Assembly (NCBI GenBank): GCA_029931535.1
Contig: JAQPZY010001561.1
Span: 2,802,501-2,866,500 of the forward strand
Origin: Margaritifera margaritifera
Lineage: Eukaryota; Mollusca; Bivalvia; Unionida; Margaritiferidae
Direction of reading: 5' to 3'
Length of the DNA stretch: 64,000 nt
A program made the position numbers and the translations under genes. Position 1 is the stretch's first letter, and every line of letters starts with the position of its first letter. The notes beneath the pieces were generated by a model. That model was not told the origin of the DNA. It worked only from the letters and a program-made list of their open reading frames with translations, and made no database searches. Positions 1 through 9,759 of the stretch are shown one piece after another.

Positions 1-34
1 ACAAATTTAGCAAGACTTGTTAATGTAGAGCAGT

Positions 35-1735
35 TTATGGGGGAAAACGTTTAGAAAACTTTATTACATTAGTATTAGTGCAATAATAGAATGATATAAT
101 TTTACATCGTTTTCTTGAGAAAAAAGGACACACAAACAAATAGTGAAATTCATCACCGATGTCATCCTTATCGCATACGGTACATTTTCTATTTCGTCTT
201 GGTATTTTTTTCCAATGTCCTGACTCAACTGGAAGTTTGTGGTTGCTAGTTCTAAATTTTAGCGAAGGCAAATAAACATTTCTTTCTAAAGATATCAAGC
301 ACTTTTCAAAGTCTAAGTCTTGTTCGAATAATTGATAAGTCATACCTTTCGATGTAGGTTCTAATCTTGCACTCCATTCCTGTATAAATAAATAAGTTAA
401 AGATAGTGCAACGTTTGATTTCAGAACTAGAGGGTTACGTATTGATGCTTGGTAGAACGGATCAATTCTTCCAACTGATATCAGGATGTTTCTAATATAC
501 TCAAACCATTTATGAATAAAACTGGAATGTATATCACTCAACATGATATTTATAAGTTTTCTATTGGAAATTATGAAATTTTTTTCCTTTAATTTTGAAA
601 TCCAAAATCCAATCATGGGACATTTAATATAAATGTCAATTGGTTTCCTACCAAGCTCTGAATACAGAAACTTAACTGGTGTGCTCTTTTTGACTTTTGA
701 TATAAATCTTAGAAATTCAAGGCAAACTTTCTCAATAAGCTGAGTATTTTTAAACCCCAAACTTCAAATCTGTACTGCAAAATAGGTCAAATTGTGTGAT
801 GGAACAGTTGTAACTGTGAATCAATTGGAATGAGCAGACTGTTTATTCTTCTATTTTTGGAGAAAATAACATATGTATTTAAATTCCTCACAAGTGGTAA
901 TGGCGTTTCTACCTAGTTTAAACTCAGACTGAGGAGAATTACGTGATCCAGAAAACATTACTTTTGTGTTTGTTAAATTGACATTTAGTTTCCAAATTTT
1001 AGTGTAATCAAAGAAAACATTAAGATTGTCATGGAAAGAGCCTACATCACTCCCGATTGTTACAGTGTCATCTGCATGTATTAAAATTAACAGATTCAAT
1101 CACATTTCAGTACCAGAGCTCTCTGTTTCTAGTGCAAGCTTTGTACAATTATTCTCTTATAGAAAACATTCCAAGTCGTCCAGAAACAATGAAAATAGTA
1201 TCGGCGAGAGTTTTTCACCTTGGTTAACACGACAAAGAATTTGAAGAAAATAAAACCCTGACATTTGTCCAGCAAACATCACACAAGATCTGATATTTTT
1301 ATATCAATTGAAAATACCTCTTAAAACAAGAAACAAAAAAAAACCTTGCCATTTATATACTGTTTTGCAATAACTTTCTCCAAAGACCCGCCCGCCAAAC
1401 TGAATCAAATAATTTACTAAAATCAATGAAGGAGCAAAATAATTAGTTCCCATTTGTGTTTCAAAATTTCCGGTAATACATTTAAAGAAAATATGTGATA
1501 TATTGATGAGTAGCCAGTACGAAATTCAGCTTGGTTTTCTGCTAATATGTTGTGATGGTTAAGAAAACGTTTGATTCGTGCATTCAACATGGCGGTAAAC
1601 AACTTGCTGAAACAGCTAAGAATAGTGATCGGCCGGTAATTGTCGGGTTTGGTGAGATCTCAGCTTTGATTATAAATATGCCTTATGATACCGTCAAGCC
1701 AAGCTTGTGATCGGTTTGAATCTAAAGCTGATCTA
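35..1735 (-). pseudogene. LINE (non-LTR retrotransposon) reverse transcriptase and C-terminal region, 5'-truncated
   Basis: Decayed ORF2 of a jockey/CR1-type LINE, here called LINE-A. Reading leftwards, the fragment NYRPITILSCFSKLF lies near 1640-1590 and VNQGEKLSPILFSLFL near 1230-1180. A degenerate catalytic box HADD sits at 1067-1078, where family members have an aromatic residue before A-D-D. An open 241-codon stretch (35-760) then covers the C-terminal region and ends in a Cys-His cluster C-x2-C-x9-H-x4-C (CTVCDKDDIGDEFHYLFVC). Several frameshifts and stops between 760 and 1735 make it a pseudogene. The endonuclease part is absent. Related copies lie at 6167-7030, 31590-34200 and 50795-52630. 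Clade assignment below LINE level is inference. Confidence 0.85.
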
Positions 1736-2109
1736 TTTTTAAATCAGTGTTTTCCATCTCAAACGGTTATTTTTTGTTGAAACCGTATTTATGTCAGAAA
1801 CTTTGTCTAATGCAACTACAAACATAAGATTTGGGGGATCAGTAGAACGCATGAGCTTATTAGAATACCGTCTTTCCAACAATAGCAAAAATATAACGTC
1901 ATAAATCTGGACGCTGGTACAAGTAGTTGCAAAGAAAAAGTGCAAAGAAGAATAGTTTCGATAATAGCGTTTGTTACCTGAAAAAAAGAAACAATACATA
2001 AATAAATAAAATACATAACATAAGCAAAGATGATGCAAACGGTCGTGATTTGTATGAACTACATAAATCATTTTGTCATCCTAATGAAATATTGCACAGA
2101 AAATATATT

Positions 2110-2870
2110 TTCATGTTATTTTTTATTAGAGAACATAGGGTTGCCATATAATAAAGTTTCAACTGTGAGAGAACAAGGGAGTGTGTATAAGATGTAATCT
2201 CTCAGATCGGAGAATTTTTGGGACAGTCTAAATGAAAGTGTTTTTCCGTCTCTATTTCCCCATAATATAGGATGGTGGTTATGGTTCCGTTTACGTGATA
2301 TTAACATTGATTCAGTCTTATCCAGATTAAATGTAACCAGCCAACGCCTGGACCATTCATACATCTTATCAATATCTGATGTTAAGATTTCACCAACTAA
2401 GATCTGATTGTCAAGTAGCACACATAATGTTGTATCGTTTAATCAAGGATTCTATACTGTTATCAACATCATGGATGAAAATTACAAATAATAATTGGCC
2501 CAAAATGGACCACTGGGGGACACCTGGGTAGATGCGTTTAACATCTGAGAATTTTTAATTTATAATAACTCGTTAGTTTCTTAACAATAAGTAATTTTAA
2601 AACCATGATAACAAATTTACCTGAACACCAATACTTTTTAGTTTTGAGAGTAACCCTTTGTGTAAAACTCTGTCGAAAGCATTGCTAATATCAAAGAAAA
2701 CGGTCTTTACTTCCTTGCTTTGCTCTAACACAAAACAAAATGAATTGTAGATGTCTGTCAACTGACGTGTTGTCGAGTCACCGGGTGAAAAACCTGATTG
2801 ATTATTCGAATTGTATCGTCTTGCACAATGTAGTTGTGTACATATTTATTTACACAAGTATCATAACATT
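2110..2870 (-). pseudogene. LINE reverse transcriptase fragment (second family)
   Basis: A separate LINE reverse transcriptase remnant. Read leftwards it gives FFDISNAFDRVLHKGLL (2650-2713, palm motif A with its Asp), then YPGVPQWSILGQLLFVIFIHDVD around 2470-2530 (motif B-like region), then an open stretch 2116-2421 with SDIDKMYEWSRRWLVTFNLDKTE, typical of the thumb side of CR1/jockey-type enzymes. The catalytic D-D box region is damaged by a frameshift near 2440. Neither end of the element is recognisable. It is not the LINE-A family seen at 35-1735, because the motif B region reads GVPQ and not VNQG. Confidence 0.75.
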
Positions 2871-3194
2871 TACTTTTGTACCTGGTAAAAACAAACTTGG
2901 TTTGATTCGAACTTAAGACGAGCGATTAGGTAAGGACATAGATCCTGGAATCAGACAGAACAGTCCACACTATTGACCGAGGTAAAAACATTGAAAACAA
3001 AGTTAATAATTTGGAAACAAGGTGACCAATGCAAATTTCTATAATAATTTTATATATTTGATTATCATAAACCTACAGATCAAACTCAAAATAGTACTGG
3101 ACCGTAATGGAATCTATAACTTATAGACGTAATGGCTTATCAAGTATTCCCTCACTTAAAACATGTTCACACTATGATACGGTACACATCCTGA
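2871..3194. other. Unassigned AT-rich spacer
   Basis: No coding, RNA or transposon signal recognised between the LINE fragment and the ATT microsatellite. Confidence 0.5.

Positions 3195-3245
<51 letters not shown>
3195..3245. repeat. (ATT)n microsatellite
   Basis: About 17 uninterrupted ATT units. The poly-Asn frame on the minus strand is an artefact of the repeat. Confidence 0.97.
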
Positions 3246-3436
3246 TGCAGTCTCTGCAATAGATGGCTCTAACAAAGAATGACCATTTATAAAAAATGCA
3301 GTACTGCCATAATACGATAATCTTGAAGTTAATGAAGGTGAGATTACAGCTGTCACAACAAAATAATAAATATTCTTGTCCGAACAATATCATTAGAGAA
3401 TACAATAGATTCCATTTGCAAGCCGTTAGTACTATA

Positions 3437-3628
3437 GGATTAAATGAGCATAGCTAGGTATTTATCGAAGTGTAAAGTTTACCTAATCACTCACAAAGTT
3501 AATGAAGTCCAAGGGACATTATCAGTGATTAGATACAATGTACACTTCGATAAATACCCAGCAATGATCATGTCAGTGATTAGATACAATGTACACTTCG
3601 ATAAATACCCAGCAATGATCATTTAATC
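3437..3628. repeat. Foldback repeat with one duplicated arm
   Basis: The left arm begins GATTAAATGAGCAT and contains GGTATTTATCGAAGTGTA. The right arm is its near-perfect inverse (TACACTTCGATAAATACC ... ATGATCATTTAATC) and is present twice in tandem, unit 49 bp (about 3521-3569 and 3570-3618). The outer ends GATTAAATGA and TCATTTAATC are exact inverse complements. The shape fits a small foldback or MITE-like element. I see no convincing target-site duplication and no internal gene. Confidence 0.6.
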
Positions 3629-4082
3629 ATCATATCTCCAGCTACATCTATCCTGTCGAAACAATCAGCGGAAAAAATTTGATTTTATGCAGAACGTAGT
3701 TGTCTTTCATTAGCCTCTTCACATGGCGCCATAATATCTCGCCCCCTCTTCGCTATCCAACGGTCACCGGTGTCCTTTTTCATCGTGGATGTGGAACTAA
3801 GTATATCAACGACCCCTTGCTACCTAGCCCATAAAGAATTACAACATGCGAGCTTATGAGGGTCACAATGATATTTATTGAGCAAATGTTCTTAAAAGTT
3901 TTAGCATTTATCGTGCTTGCTTTCTACGCATTTAGATCCTTCAAAACAAATATCTAGTCCATTTGTAGTGAGATCCATTGCTCTTACGTCATATGACCAT
4001 GAACTTGAATAACAGCTGATTGAAACACATTGTCGAAGCAAATATGCAGTAATTTATGAAGATAGAGAAAGTTGCTCATAAG
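3629..4082. other. Unassigned spacer
   Basis: Somewhat less AT-rich than its surroundings. No ORF with a recognisable product and no repeat structure seen. Confidence 0.4.
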
Positions 4083-4238
4083 CCTGCTATGTGCATAGTT
4101 ACGCTACATAAGGGGTTGTTGGAGTGCAGAAAGGACTGCCCAAGTATAGTGTTGGAACTTCCTGCTATGTGCATAGTTACGCTACATAGGGGGTTGTTGG
4201 AGTGCAGAAAGGACTGCCCAAGTATAGTGTTGGAACTT
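4083..4238. repeat. Tandem duplication, 78-bp unit x2
   Basis: Two adjacent near-identical copies (4083-4160 and 4161-4238) start CCTGCTATGTGCATAGTTAC and end in TTGGAACTT. The unit is a multiple of three, which explains open frames on both strands here. Confidence 0.9.
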
Positions 4239-4289
4239 CCAATCGGCGATTTTATCTGGTTTGGGGTTGCAAGGAAGTGACGGGGTGGG

Positions 4290-4559
4290 CAGTGGCGGCG
4301 CGAGGGTGGGCAATTTCCACCAGGAGAGGTGGGGGAGGGCGCCGTCGGGACTTTTTCGTGCCTCCCCCCCCCCAATCTAAGCCCCCGGTTTCAGGGCTTA
4401 GATGGGGAGGGGGGCGTTGGAGGTTGGCAACTGACATAAAAACTGTTCTATGTGGCAAAGTAGGGGCGCCACTAAAGAACATTGCTCCCGGCCGCCTCGC
4501 TAGGGGCGCCATTAAAGAACATGACTCCAGGGCGCCTCAAATCCTCGCCCCGCCACTTG
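4290..4559. mobile_element. GC-rich hAT-like miniature inverted-repeat element
   Basis: The left end CAGTGGCGGCGCGAGG and the right end CCTCGCCCCGCCACTTG are inverted copies with about 15 of 17 matches. Ends of the type CAGTGGCGG are common in hAT-superfamily non-autonomous elements. The interior is strongly GC-rich in an AT-rich window and carries a long hairpin at about 4365-4415 (CAATCTAAGCCC paired with GGGCTTAGATGG, flanked by C-run and G-run). It also has a partial direct repeat GGGGCGCCA-TAAAGAACAT (4466 and 4503). The 8 bp left of it (4282-4289) are GGGGTGGG, and GGGGTGGG recurs at 4574-4581 after a run of 19 G. That is consistent with an 8-bp target duplication separated by G-run slippage. 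No transposase is present. Confidence 0.55.
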
Positions 4560-4770
4560 GGGGGGGGGGGGGGGGGGTGGGTGTTTATGTTATTATTATG
4601 TTGTAAGGAGTTGATACAGACATAGCTTGATTTAAAATACACTGGAAGCCGGTTGAGATCCGAAAGTGGTCCTCAGAACTTACCAATGTGTAGAAAGTTC
4701 ATGATAATTATCACATGACAGTTTACAACCAATCACATAGCAGAAAACGCAGTCAATTCACAGCAATTGG

Positions 4771-4773
<3 letters not shown>

Positions 4774-4816
<43 letters not shown>
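4774..4816. repeat. (AT)n microsatellite
   Basis: Uninterrupted AT dinucleotides directly preceding the 72-bp array. Confidence 0.97.
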
Positions 4817-4818
<2 letters not shown>

Positions 4819-5275
4819 GATCTTATACCATGTCATTCTACTTCTTATACCATGTCACTCTACTTCTTTTCAACTCGTACAAATGTATCATTCAGTATGT
4901 AACGCAATAGATGGTCTTATACCATGTCATTCTACTGCTTTTCAACTCGTACAAATGTATCATTCAATATTCTCATACCATGTCACTCTACTTCTTTTCA
5001 ACTCGTACAAATGTATCATTCAATATGTAATGCAATAAATGGTCTTATACCATGTCACTCTACTTCCTTTCGACTCGTAGAAATGTATCATTCAATAATA
5101 TGTAATGCAATAGATGCTCTCATACCATGTCACTCTACTTCTTTTCAACTCGTAGAAATGTATCATTCAATATGTAATGCAATAGATGGTCTTATACCAT
5201 GTCATTCTACTTCTTTTCAACTCGTACAAACGTATCATTCAATATGTAATGCAACAGATTGTCTTATTCCATGGA
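4817..5275. repeat. Minisatellite, 72-bp unit, about 6 copies
   Basis: The unit includes ATACCATGTCACTCTACTTC, CAACTCGTACAAATGTATCA and TATGTAATGCAATAGATGG. Full copies start near 4847, 4975, 5047, 5122 and 5194, with shortened copies between. Because 72 is a multiple of three, a 24-residue periodic frame stays open across the array. I regard that as a by-product. Confidence 0.93.
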
Positions 5276-5531
5276 TAGGGATTGGCATAAGGGTTTATTA
5301 CTAAACTTAAAAAGTTAAGGCGTAGAGAGAAATCTATTAGGATGGAAGAGTATATTACGAACAGAACTCAGAGAGTTATCGTAAGCAATGAATATTAAAT
5401 GGTAGTTACTATAGTTGATATTACGTACATCGCTACTAAAGATACATACTTACGTATCCATACAATCATTCCCATGCACATTTATACATGCATATATACA
5501 CTTACACATTATATATGTATGTACATATAAC

Positions 5532-5812
5532 CATACACATGCATAAATACATACACATGCACTCACATGCATAAATACATACACATGCACTCACATGCAT
5601 AAATACATACACATGCACTCACATGCATAAATACATACACATGCACTCACATGCATAAATACATACACATGCACTCACATGCATAAATACATACACATGC
5701 ACTCACATGCATACATACATACACATGTACTCACATGCATAAATACATACACATGCACTCACATGCATAAATACATACACATGCACTCACATGCATAAAT
5801 ACATACACATGC
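5532..5812. repeat. Minisatellite, 28-bp unit, about 10 copies
   Basis: The unit is CATACACATGCACTCACATG followed by CATAAATA, nearly perfect. The flanks (5477-5531 and 5813-5900) are degenerate CATA/CACA-rich sequence of the same kind. Confidence 0.95.
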
Positions 5813-6040
5813 ACACATACATATATACACATACCCACAAACATATACATACAAAAACACATATACAGACTCGCACACGCACATACAAATACATACCTGC
5901 ATGCAATGTATAAGCAGTATTTAAAAATGCTTTTCTTAGTAGTATCATACGAACATTATACATGAAATATGATAGATAATAATGCATGTATCAAATAATG
6001 AAACTGAGATGAGATGAATGTAAGAGTGAACTTGAGAACA

Positions 6041-6065
6041 AAACAACAATAACAACAACAACAAC

Positions 6066-6119
<54 letters not shown>

Positions 6120-6120
6120 T
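6041..6120. repeat. (AAC)n-(AAT)n compound microsatellite
   Basis: A short AAC run passes into about 20 AAT units. Confidence 0.95.
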
Positions 6121-6166
6121 AATAAGGAATTAATTAAATCATGCAATTTTATGTAATTTTAAGTAG

Positions 6167-7030
6167 CATTCATCTAAATATTACGCTCAGTTAGTGCTCT
6201 TTGAATATTATTTCCCAGATTTATAACTTCATTAGATTTAGTGGCATGTAGTAATTTCATAAATTTCAGGATACTCTGGTCTTTAAAAAAATAAGAGTTT
6301 ATATACTTCTTTATTGGCGGCAAGTAATATGGACAATAAAATACAAAATAATACTCATCCTCCAGCACGTTGAAAAAAAAAGTCCTTTTGTATAGTGGGA
6401 TACGTTGTGGTCTCTTCTATCTTACTGATTCAATATGTAAAGCATGGGCCGACATTCTTATTTTTGAAAGGGATTTTATAAATTTTGTCACTGTTACTAT
6501 ATCACATTCTCCTTATATCCAAACTGTGATGAGAAATTTCTATATAAACTAGCTCTTGAAGATTCTCTGATTCTAGGTTGTTAATTTGGAATAAACTGGA
6601 CAGCTAGACGTTGTTTGACCAAAGATAAGAAAACCTTTATGTTCCCAACAGGTTGCTTTATCCGCACTTCTCTCATACCAAGACTATTTAATAAATCCCG
6701 GACTAATAATACCCAATTTTTCTTTCCAGTATGATTTCTCTATGTCATGAGGCATTAGGTTATATATGACAGAACTAATGTTTCTATTGTCTGAGGAGAT
6801 AAGCTTAGTCCAGTATTTCAGAATGCGGTAATATCTTTTGATATGTAAGGGTGTCCTCCCCAATTCAACCATATATAGAATCATTTTGGGTAGATTTTTG
6901 TAATTCCAAGAAGATTGTGGCAAAAATTTTAAGTGAGACCGTTCAACAGCATTTCATTCAATAAATCCACATACTTCTGATCCATAATTAAGAATTGGTG
7001 TACTTAGTGTGTCACAAATTTAACCTTTTA
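6167..7030 (-). pseudogene. LINE-A C-terminal fragment
   Basis: Same LINE family as 35-1735. Reading leftwards: ILNYGSEVCGFIE near 7000-6960, then an open stretch 6684-6923 with LPKMILYMVELGRTPLHIK, then a broken middle, then 6174-6368 with LEDEYYFVFYCPYYLPPIKK, which corresponds to the Cys-His cluster and tail of LINE-A. Only the part downstream of the reverse transcriptase catalytic core survives. At least two frame disruptions lie between 6370 and 6684. Confidence 0.75.
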
Positions 7031-7289
7031 CATTTGGAGGTACATTTCCAAATTTGTATAAATATGTATCCGTTGCAAATCCATGGCGACCACATGGAAC
7101 GAGATTAGTTATGGTGATCGATATGGGCGCAGATTTGGGTCACCATCCGGGAACATTTTTGGAAATTGTGTAAGAGTCTCTGTGCTGTGGGGCGAAGTCT
7201 TGGACCAATATTGGAGTAGTTTGGAGGGATGGATATACTATGGGGGAAAGATTTGGGCCATTATGGGGACATGTTTGCTTTTTGTAATC

Positions 7290-7370
7290 ATATAATTATA
7301 TATGTTTTTAGGTGTTATCTAATGTTGTAAAGAGCTTAGAGCTTCTAAAGATTAGGCGCTATACAAAGTC

Positions 7371-7425
<55 letters not shown>
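7290..7425 (+). repeat. Probable 3' tail of a non-LTR element ending in (ATT)n
   Basis: The segment TAAAGAGCTTAGAGCTTC ... AGGCGCTATACAAAG runs directly into about 17 ATT units (7372-7425). A short conserved tail followed by a simple repeat is how many LINE and SINE 3' ends look. The body of the element was not identified, so this is an inference from the ending only. Confidence 0.4.
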
Positions 7426-7426
<1 letters not shown>

Positions 7427-7838
7427 GTTAGGAGGGGTTAATATACAATGAGGGGGGGGGGGTGTAGACGAGTTGGACCACGCTTCGGTAAGTCAGTGGG
7501 AATGTAACATTCCATTTGGAGCAGTATAGATTCTAATGGAAATTTTACTTGACTAATGAGTCAAATGGAAATTTAACATCAAGGATATCACTAAGGACGT
7601 CTATGGAAATCAAACACTACCTTATGAGTCGGAATAGAGTTTGTTGGAATTTGTCATTACGTTTGGGACTGTATGGTCCTCTATGCCAATTTTCATAAAA
7701 TGGAAAGCTAAACAAAACACTTTATGACAGACTAATACATGTTATTTAGACCCGGGAAAAACGCTGGAAATCCCGAGGTATGATTCTATGCTTGGAGTGT
7801 AGTTTTTTAGAACTTGGAAAGCACCGTGGAAATTCCAG

Positions 7839-7839
<1 letters not shown>

Positions 7840-7916
<77 letters not shown>
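7840..7916. repeat. (AT)n microsatellite
   Basis: About 35 AT units. The YIYI frames are artefacts. Confidence 0.97.
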
Positions 7917-7917
<1 letters not shown>

Positions 7918-7996
7918 GAAAGTTTGTCCTTTTCCAGGAACACAACTGCTATATATCAACATTGTCGTAAACAAAGAAAGCACGGAGTCTCACCTC

Positions 7997-7999
<3 letters not shown>

Positions 8000-8083
<84 letters not shown>

Positions 8084-8101
8084 AGAGAGAGAGAGAGAGA
8101 A
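8000..8101. repeat. (TA)n-(GA)n compound microsatellite
   Basis: About 40 TA units followed by about 10 GA units. Confidence 0.97.
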
Positions 8102-8693
8102 AATTAAAATGAAGCACAAACGTCGATGTTTACTTTTTTTTTTAAATGAACACTTATCTGCTCCATTCAATCAAGTCACTCACTAACATATAGCAACGAA
8201 TGAGGTTCAAGTTTCTTTTTAATTTGAAACTAAAGGGACTGATTTGAATTAAAACTAGTTCAAAACACGCTTGGGTGTTTTGAAGGTGGAGAGTGTTTTC
8301 AAACTCCTACAACGGAAAAAAATTGCACATGCGCACATGTTCCGAGATTGGAATTAAAATCACACATAAATAAATTTAAATTCGACACGATGCAAAAAGA
8401 GTTTTAGAGGCTTCGATTCTAAATTGTCTTTCAAGATTCATACTGCGCCTATAATACATTAACGACCAAGAAAGTCATTTCTGAAATCTTTCTCGATAAT
8501 TGTGTGGCAGAGAACTTATATATACAAGTATGTAAGTTTTATTATATTATTTACATTTAGACGTTTAAAAACAGTTATGCCAAAAATGCAACGAATTTAA
8601 TGTCTGTGCGAAACATTTGAATTTACCTAGTGAAGCATCTATCAAGCTCTTTTATCATAATATGATTCAAATTGTTTTATAGTTTTTATTTTC
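8102..8693. other. Unassigned spacer
   Basis: No coding or repeat signal recognised. Confidence 0.4.
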
Positions 8694-9125
8694 ATGCATA
8701 CACACACAATCATTGGAGGGGTTATACTATACATAAACGCAAACACACAATCACACATACAATCGAAGGGAGTGTCAAAATACACACACATACAATCATA
8801 CATGCACAGGTTGTGGGAACGGTCTTTATTTGTTCTTACAAACACACCATCACACATACAAAAGGCGGGGGAATATTTATTGTTTTCATATAAGTAAACA
8901 TGCACATACAAACGGAGGAGAATTATTGTGTGCTATCCCTGCAAGACCACAATTCCACATGCAAAGAGACGGGTATCTTTTGTTTTCATACAAACGTAAT
9001 CACACAAATGCTGTTTCTTATAAACAACATCCACAATGGAGAGAGAGAGAGAGAAGGCAGATTATATGAGAGAATTACTGATTGTTTACTTACAAACACA
9101 CCAACATACAAACACAAAATCACAC
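8694..9125. repeat. Degenerate CA-rich tandem region
   Basis: Loose repeats of the type ACACACAATCACACATACAA alternate with phrases like TTTATTGTTTTCATA (about 8870-8890, 8975-8990). A pure GA tract lies at 9040-9056. The periodicity is too degenerate to fix a unit length. Confidence 0.5.
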
Positions 9126-9759
9126 TTACATAATGGCAATGGTAGACGGACATCCTTTTTATGGGATACATGGATGGCCCTTTAAGGGACGTTGGGGGAG
9201 ATATTTTGTGTTAACAAAGCTATTTAACAAAGATGACACATCTTCACTCTGTGCTGACGAATACTTCTTCTGATCAGTGTTCCAAGTACCAAAAAGGTTT
9301 TTAAAGAGTCTTATTTCTCGATGTAAACGCGCCTTGCAAATACCATTGTCTCTGTTATATGTTTGATGATCCACTTTGCCATATTGTACACAGTGTAGAC
9401 TGTATCGAAGGGCATGCTCAAGATGGTAGTCAAGCAGACTTCACAAAGCCACGTGTTATTTCTTAGGAAAAGACTTCTTTGATTTAGGCGGTCGAACACT
9501 TATATTCATGTTCAAAATAATCATATAGATAGTAGCAGAAATCAAGATACGTCTTATTTATAAAAATCGTGCTTTATTTGAGTGTAGTATGTGCATAGTG
9601 TTAAGCTTAATCTTTTCTGACTCTCAATGGGAGAAGGCATGTGATATGTTATGATGACAACCACTCGTACTGACATGACAACCACTCGTACTTACAAACA
9701 AACACGCATAGCCCACTCTTACAAAACAATAATCACCTGTTTCATCGACCTAATATTTC
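9126..9759. other. Unassigned spacer upstream of the polymerase relic
   Basis: No recognisable gene. It could contain the extreme N-terminal coding part of the Polinton polymerase in decayed form, but I could not trace it further left than about 9760. Confidence 0.35.

Noticed and set aside
7742..8170. YIYI-type open frames on both strands
   Set aside because: Translations of AT microsatellites; the same artefact occurs at 16363-16545. RE/SL-type frames over GA/CT tracts at 56565-56778 and 38681-39025 are rejected for the same reason.
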